DNA of 64,000 nt from CBDEGK01 sp965237855. Its GTDB lineage: Bacteria > Pseudomonadota > Gammaproteobacteria > Pseudomonadales > Halieaceae. The stretch lies in contig CBDEGK010000001.1 in the NCBI GenBank assembly GCA_965237855.1, forward strand, positions 372,001 to 436,000. Reading direction: 5' to 3'. Both the position numbers and the translations under genes were made by a program. Shown here one piece after another: positions 60,427 to 64,000 of the stretch (the stretch's first letter is position 1; every line of letters starts with the position of its first letter). The notes under the pieces are model-generated. The model was not told the DNA's origin, did not search any database, and worked only from the letters and a program-made list of their open reading frames with translations.

Positions 60427-61224
60427 GTGTCAATATGTGCGCTGAATATTCCAGGCCTGGATGCAGAGTTGCAACTGGAAGTGCATCAATCTGCGGATGT
60501 GCATATCTCAACACAGATTCGCGACAGCGGTATCTGGGAGCCGTTTGAGACAGAGCTGTTCCGCCGCCTGCTCAAGCCCGGCGATGTCTGTATCGATGTC
60601 GGTGCCAATATAGGCTATTTCTCGGTGCTGGCAGCGCATTGCGTCGGCGCGTCGGGCCAGGTGTTCGCCTTTGAGCCGGCGCCGGACAATGCCGAATTGC
60701 TGCGACGCAATATAGCGCTCAACGGCATGGCGGGGCGCTGCCAGGTTGAGGAAGCCGGGCTGGCGGGGCAAGCCGGCGAGGCGACCTTGTACCTGCATCC
60801 GGATAACCTCGGCGACCACCAACTCTATATTGCCGAGCCACAGCAAACATCTGTGCCAGTGAGATTGTTGCGCGGGGACGAATATTTCGCCGATCGGCCC
60901 GGGCCGGTGAAATTGGTAAAAATTGATACCCAGGGCGCGGAATGCCAGGTGGCGCAGGGGTTAATCGAGCTGTTGCGGTACAGCGGTCCCGAGCTGCGAC
61001 TGATGGTAGAGCTGACCCCATTTTCCCTGCGCGCGGCTGGCAGCAGCGGTGCACAACTGGTACAGCTGTTGGCGCAGCTGCGGTTGCCATTCCACATCAT
61101 CGATCATATCGAGCATAGACTGGTGGCCAGCAGTCAACGGGCGCTGGAGCGCTGGTGCAACAATGTTGACGACTACCCGGATGACCAGGGTTTTATGAAC
61201 ATCCTGGTGGGAGAAGCCCCCTAG
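60427..61224 (+). CDS. FkbM-family methyltransferase
   Basis: The 265-residue protein begins at GTG 60427, 3 bp after the previous stop. SAM-binding motif DVGANIGYFSVLAA (about 57-70) and the FkbM signature FAFEPAPDNAELLRRN (about 79-94) are followed by LVKIDTQGAECQVAQGL (acidic loop). FkbM enzymes O-methylate sugars, polyketides or lipids. Acceptor unknown. Confidence 0.88.
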   Translation: MSICALNIPGLDAELQLEVHQSADVHISTQIRDSGIWEPFETELFRRLLKPGDVCIDVGANIGYFSVLAAHCVGASGQVFAFEPAPDNAELLRRNIALNGMAGRCQVEEAGLAGQAGEATLYLHPDNLGDHQLYIAEPQQTSVPVRLLRGDEYFADRPGPVKLVKIDTQGAECQVAQGLIELLRYSGPELRLMVELTPFSLRAAGSSGAQLVQLLAQLRLPFHIIDHIEHRLVASSQRALERWCNNVDDYPDDQGFMNILVGEAP

Positions 61225-61260
61225 GCGGGTTATCATGCGCGCTGGAAAAAGCCCGACGTT

Positions 61261-61824
61261 ATGACCGAATTACTGAATCAACTGCAACAGCGCAATTCTG
61301 CCCCTCGACTGACTGATCCCGCCCCCGATAAGGCGGCGCTGCAGGCCATGTTTCGTGCAGCCCTGCGCGCGCCGGATCACGCCTGGTTGCAACCCTGGCG
61401 CTTCCTTGTGTTTGCGGGCGAGGCACGGGTAGAGCTGGGGCAAATTTTTGTGGCAGCCCTGCAGGCGAGCAATCCAGAAGCTGATGAGGCCGCCCGGGCT
61501 AAGGCGCAACAGGCCCCACTGCGAGCACCACTATTGGTTACCGTGATATGTCGGGTCCGTGAGCATCCCAAGGTGCCTCGCGAAGAACAACTCATATCGG
61601 CTGGCTGTGCGGCCCACGCCATGCTATTGGCGGCGGAAGCACAGGGCTATGCGGGTATCTGGCGAACCGGAACTTATGCAAGAGATGGACGGGTTGCGAC
61701 CGCATTGGGACTTGAGGACAACGAGGAAATTATTGGTTTCCTCTATTTTGGAACACGCGATGGTGAGGCCAAGCGCCTGCCGGCGAGAGAGGTCAATGAC
61801 TATGTCAGCTACTGGGAGGATTAA
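61261..61824 (+). CDS. Nitroreductase-family protein, YdjA-like
   Basis: 187 residues, the minimal FMN-dependent nitroreductase size. Conserved blocks are QQRNSAPRLTDPAP, APDHAWLQPWRFLVF (FMN-binding Arg), ISAGCAAHAMLLAAEAQGYA and IIGFLYFGTRDGE. It matches the YdjA-like subgroup of putative NAD(P)H nitroreductases. GTTATG start. The enoyl-CoA hydratase-like gene begins within 5 bp. Confidence 0.88.
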   Translation: MTELLNQLQQRNSAPRLTDPAPDKAALQAMFRAALRAPDHAWLQPWRFLVFAGEARVELGQIFVAALQASNPEADEAARAKAQQAPLRAPLLVTVICRVREHPKVPREEQLISAGCAAHAMLLAAEAQGYAGIWRTGTYARDGRVATALGLEDNEEIIGFLYFGTRDGEAKRLPAREVNDYVSYWED

Positions 61825-61828
61825 CACT

Positions 61829-62661
61829 GTGACGGTAGTGCCAGACTATGAAGTGCTGGCACTGGAAGTCAGGGACGCGGTTGCTATTGTCAGCCTCGAT
61901 CGAGCCGACAAGGCTAATTCCATGAACGCCGTCATGTGGCGGGAACTGCAGGATTGCTTCGAGTGGATTGACCGTGACCCCGGCGTGCGGGTGGCTATTC
62001 TGGCGGCGAACGGCAAGCATTTTTGTGCTGGACTCGATTTAGCCCTGTTTGGCGATATCGTCGGTGGCGGTGAGGGTGAACGGGGGGGGAACCCGGCCGG
62101 GTAGCGGAAGCCATGCGACGCACCATCCTGAGCCTGCAGGGCAATCTCAATGCCATAGAAAATTGCTCCAAACCGGTGCTGGCAGCGATTCATTACACCT
62201 GTATCGGCGGTGGTATCGATATGACCAGTTGCTGTGATATGCGTTATTGCACAGCCGATGCCTATTTTTCAGTGAAAGAAATTGAACTGGGCATGGTCGC
62301 CGATGTTGGCACCCTGCAACGTTTGCCGCGATTGATAGGCGATGGCATGGTTCGAGAGCTGGCCTATACCGGTCGCCACATGGACGCCGAGGAAGCGTGC
62401 AAACTTGGATTCGTGAACAAGGTCTTCGACGACAGGGACAGCATGCTCGCCGGTGTCATTGAAATTGCCCGGGAAATCGCCCGCAAGTCTCCCCTGGCAA
62501 TTCGCGGCACCAAGGAGATGCTCTTGTATGGGCGCGATCACTCGGTGGCGGACGGACTCAACTATATCGCCACCTGGAATGCCGGCATGCTCAGCCAGGA
62601 AGACCTGATGGGTTCTATCAACGCGCAGGCCAGCGGTGACGGCTTCGAGTACAAGGACTGA
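61829..62661 (+). pseudogene. Enoyl-CoA hydratase/isomerase, frameshifted at a poly-G run
   Basis: Translation from GTG 61829 (after GGGAGG) reads LALEVRDAVAIVSLDRADKA and the crotonase oxyanion block KHFCAGLDLALFGD, then meets a stop at 62102-62104 because of eight Gs (62082-62089). With nine Gs it would continue in phase as RVAEAMRRTILSLQGNLNAI into KPVLAAIHYTCIGGGIDMTS, FSVKEIELGMVADVGTLQRL and the C-terminus at 62661. It is one gene with a homopolymer frameshift (mutation, phase switching or sequencing error). If restored it would be a delta3,5-delta2,4-dienoyl-CoA isomerase-like enzyme; the substrate is not certain. Confidence 0.82.
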
Positions 62662-62674
62662 TTCAGCAGTAAAC

Positions 62675-63601
62675 ATGAGTAATCGCTTAAACCGTCCCTG
62701 GTTGCACTTCCTGGTGCTGGGCACCGCTTTTTTTTTCCTCATGCGCTGGTTGTATCCGCCGCCCATTCCGGTGGTGGGGCCGCTTGGGGATTCGCGTGTG
62801 GAAAACCTGCAGCGTCAATGGTTCTCCACCGCTGGACGGCCGGCGACGCCAGCTCAGTTGCAGGGCATGGTGCGAGCGGAATTGGACCGGGATATGCTGT
62901 TCCAGGAAGCGCTGCGGCTGGAGCTTCACCTGTACGACAGTGTCGTGCACCAGCGGCTGATCAAGAATATGCGGTTTCTGCGCCTCGGCGAGGGCAAGAC
63001 CGACCAGGAACTGTATAAAGATGCGCTGCGCATGGAGCTGCACCTCGGTGACGAGGTGGTCAAGCGGCGCTTGATCCAGGCCATGGAGCAATTGTTGTTG
63101 GCACAGTCCCGTTTGAGTGAACCCAGTGAAACCGATTTACGACAGCGCTTCGAGTCGCAAACAGAGCAGCTGCGGCGTCCGCCCCGCTATAGTTTTGAAC
63201 ATGTCTTCCTGACCCGGGACCGCGCCTCTGAGGCCGAGGCGTTATTGGCGCGGATAGAAACCGAGCAGCGCGACGGGTCGCAGGCGAGAGAACTGAGTTC
63301 GCCATTCCTGCCCGGCTATCGTTTCCGTAGTCTTAGTCCGCAGCAAATTGCCCGACACTTTGGTGCCGCCTTCGTCCTCAACCTGCAACAGGCCGAGCCA
63401 AGCCCCCACAGTTGGTTTGGGCCGATTGAGTCGACCTATGGTTTGCACCTGGTATGGATGGGGGAGATCGAAGAGGCCCGCGATGCACGGCTGGAGGAAG
63501 TTCGTGATCAACTGGCCAGGGACCTGGTGTTGGAGCGACGCAATAATGCCCTGCGCGATGCAGTGAGCCGGGTGCGAGAGAATTATGAGGTGGTGTTGTG
63601 A
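62675..63601 (+). CDS. Periplasmic PpiC-type peptidyl-prolyl isomerase-like protein
   Basis: The protein is 308 residues from ATG 62675; the frame opens 13 codons earlier. One N-terminal membrane segment (FLVLGTAFFFLMRWLYP) anchors it. Residues about 60-150 are SurA/PpiD-like helices with repeated LRLELHLYDSVVHQRLIKNM and LRMELHLGDEVVKRRLIQAM motifs. A parvulin-like domain follows (RYSFEHVFLTRDRASEAEAL, then WFGPIESTYGLHLVWMGEI). It should act as a folding helper facing the periplasm. Its stop overlaps the next start by 4 bp. Confidence 0.8.
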   Translation: MSNRLNRPWLHFLVLGTAFFFLMRWLYPPPIPVVGPLGDSRVENLQRQWFSTAGRPATPAQLQGMVRAELDRDMLFQEALRLELHLYDSVVHQRLIKNMRFLRLGEGKTDQELYKDALRMELHLGDEVVKRRLIQAMEQLLLAQSRLSEPSETDLRQRFESQTEQLRRPPRYSFEHVFLTRDRASEAEALLARIETEQRDGSQARELSSPFLPGYRFRSLSPQQIARHFGAAFVLNLQQAEPSPHSWFGPIESTYGLHLVWMGEIEEARDARLEEVRDQLARDLVLERRNNALRDAVSRVRENYEVVL

Positions 63602-64000
63602 GGGCGTTTTCTCGTGTACTGATGGCTTTGCTGATACCGATGCTACTGGCAGAGCCGGCAGCGGCACACCGCTTTGCCCCCTCGCTGTTGCGCTTGTTTG
63701 AAGTCGCGCCGAACGAATATAACGTGATCTGGAAGACCCCCGCCCAGGCCACGTCGGCGGTGCCGCTGCGGCCGGTGTTGCCGGTGTTGCCGGCAATTTG
63801 CCAGGCACTGGACGGCGGTGATGGCGAAATGGAGGGCACCGGCATTATTCGCCAGTGGCGTATGCGCTGCAGTGCCGGCCTGGTGGGGCATACTATTGCG
63901 GTATCTGGCCTGGCGGAAAACCAGTCGTCGGTGCTGTTTTCCCTGGAGAATCTGGACGGCAGCTTTTACCAGTCGCTGCTAAATACCGCACAGAGCGAAT
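63598..64000 (+). CDS. Secreted protein, N-terminal part, possibly HupE/UreJ-type
   Basis: GTG 63598 overlaps the stop of the isomerase gene by 4 bp, so they are translationally coupled. The frame opens with a signal peptide (VLMALLIPMLLAEPAAAHRF) and runs, without a stop, to the window end (134 residues visible). The N-terminal HRFAPSLLRLFEVAPNEYNV region and the pairing with a PpiC-like gene resemble HupE/UreJ-type membrane proteins, whose membrane part would lie beyond the window. Confidence 0.65.
   Translation, partial: MRAFSRVLMALLIPMLLAEPAAAHRFAPSLLRLFEVAPNEYNVIWKTPAQATSAVPLRPVLPVLPAICQALDGGDGEMEGTGIIRQWRMRCSAGLVGHTIAVSGLAENQSSVLFSLENLDGSFYQSLLNTAQSE

Overview
The window reads as a gammaproteobacterial chromosome segment, most likely from the marine Cellvibrionales/Halieaceae-Spongiibacteraceae neighbourhood. 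This is an inference from the conserved block thrS-infC-rpmI-rplT-pheS-pheT-ihfA-merR-tRNA-Pro, the FabY-type initiating ketoacyl synthase, and cargo genes typical of steroid- and lipid-oxidising marine bacteria. The sequence names no species.

Positions 1 to about 15,700 form a heavily disrupted accessory island. It ends against the 3' end of a tRNA-Asn gene (15699-15774, minus). It holds a RecA/AAA-type ATPase gene split by an IS3-family element, a HigBA-type toxin-antitoxin pair, small secreted and orphan genes, and an IS30-family element sitting in a REP-like palindrome. It also holds a large secreted DUF4214-esterase-VWA gene broken by an IS407-like element and by a poly-C frameshift, a truncated tRNA-Thr, a 1055-residue RTX protein, and a DUF6988-like gene split cleanly by a second, inverted copy of the first IS3 element. 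Target duplications are visible for most insertions.

From 15.8 to 24.4 kb, core genes (uvrB, tRNA-Val) give way to more accessory DNA. An IS481-family element lies between tRNA-Val and its terminator. Another IS3 element lies in what may be an integron recombination site. After it come genes separated by attC-like sites (DinB-like, small membrane protein, AAC(3)-type acetyltransferase) and a secreted trypsin-like protein. No integrase is seen, so this resembles a cluster of attC sites lacking an integrase. REP-like palindromes are scattered through the intergenic spaces.

From 24.4 to 64 kb the window is mostly ordinary chromosome. It contains amine and sulfur amino-acid catabolism with an Lrp regulator, a sulfotransferase, the translation block thrS to pheT, ihfA and a MerR regulator, tRNA-Pro, a 128-bp MITE-like element, malic enzyme, a decayed transposase, purC with envelope lipoproteins, and a NUDIX gene. 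These are followed by a decayed Baeyer-Villiger-type monooxygenase, an SDR, a cytochrome b561/c' pair, a KstD-like flavoprotein with an MFS transporter, a RibBA-like protein and a thiolase. The last stretch has a GlxA-type AraC regulator and a fabY-led run of co-directional genes that leaves the window inside a secreted-protein gene.

No single undescribed system is proven. The strongest leads are the attC-like cassette cluster carrying AAC(3), the broken esterase-VWA secreted protein with a homopolymer switch, the repeated ~80-bp intergenic motif in the island, and infC beginning at AUC.
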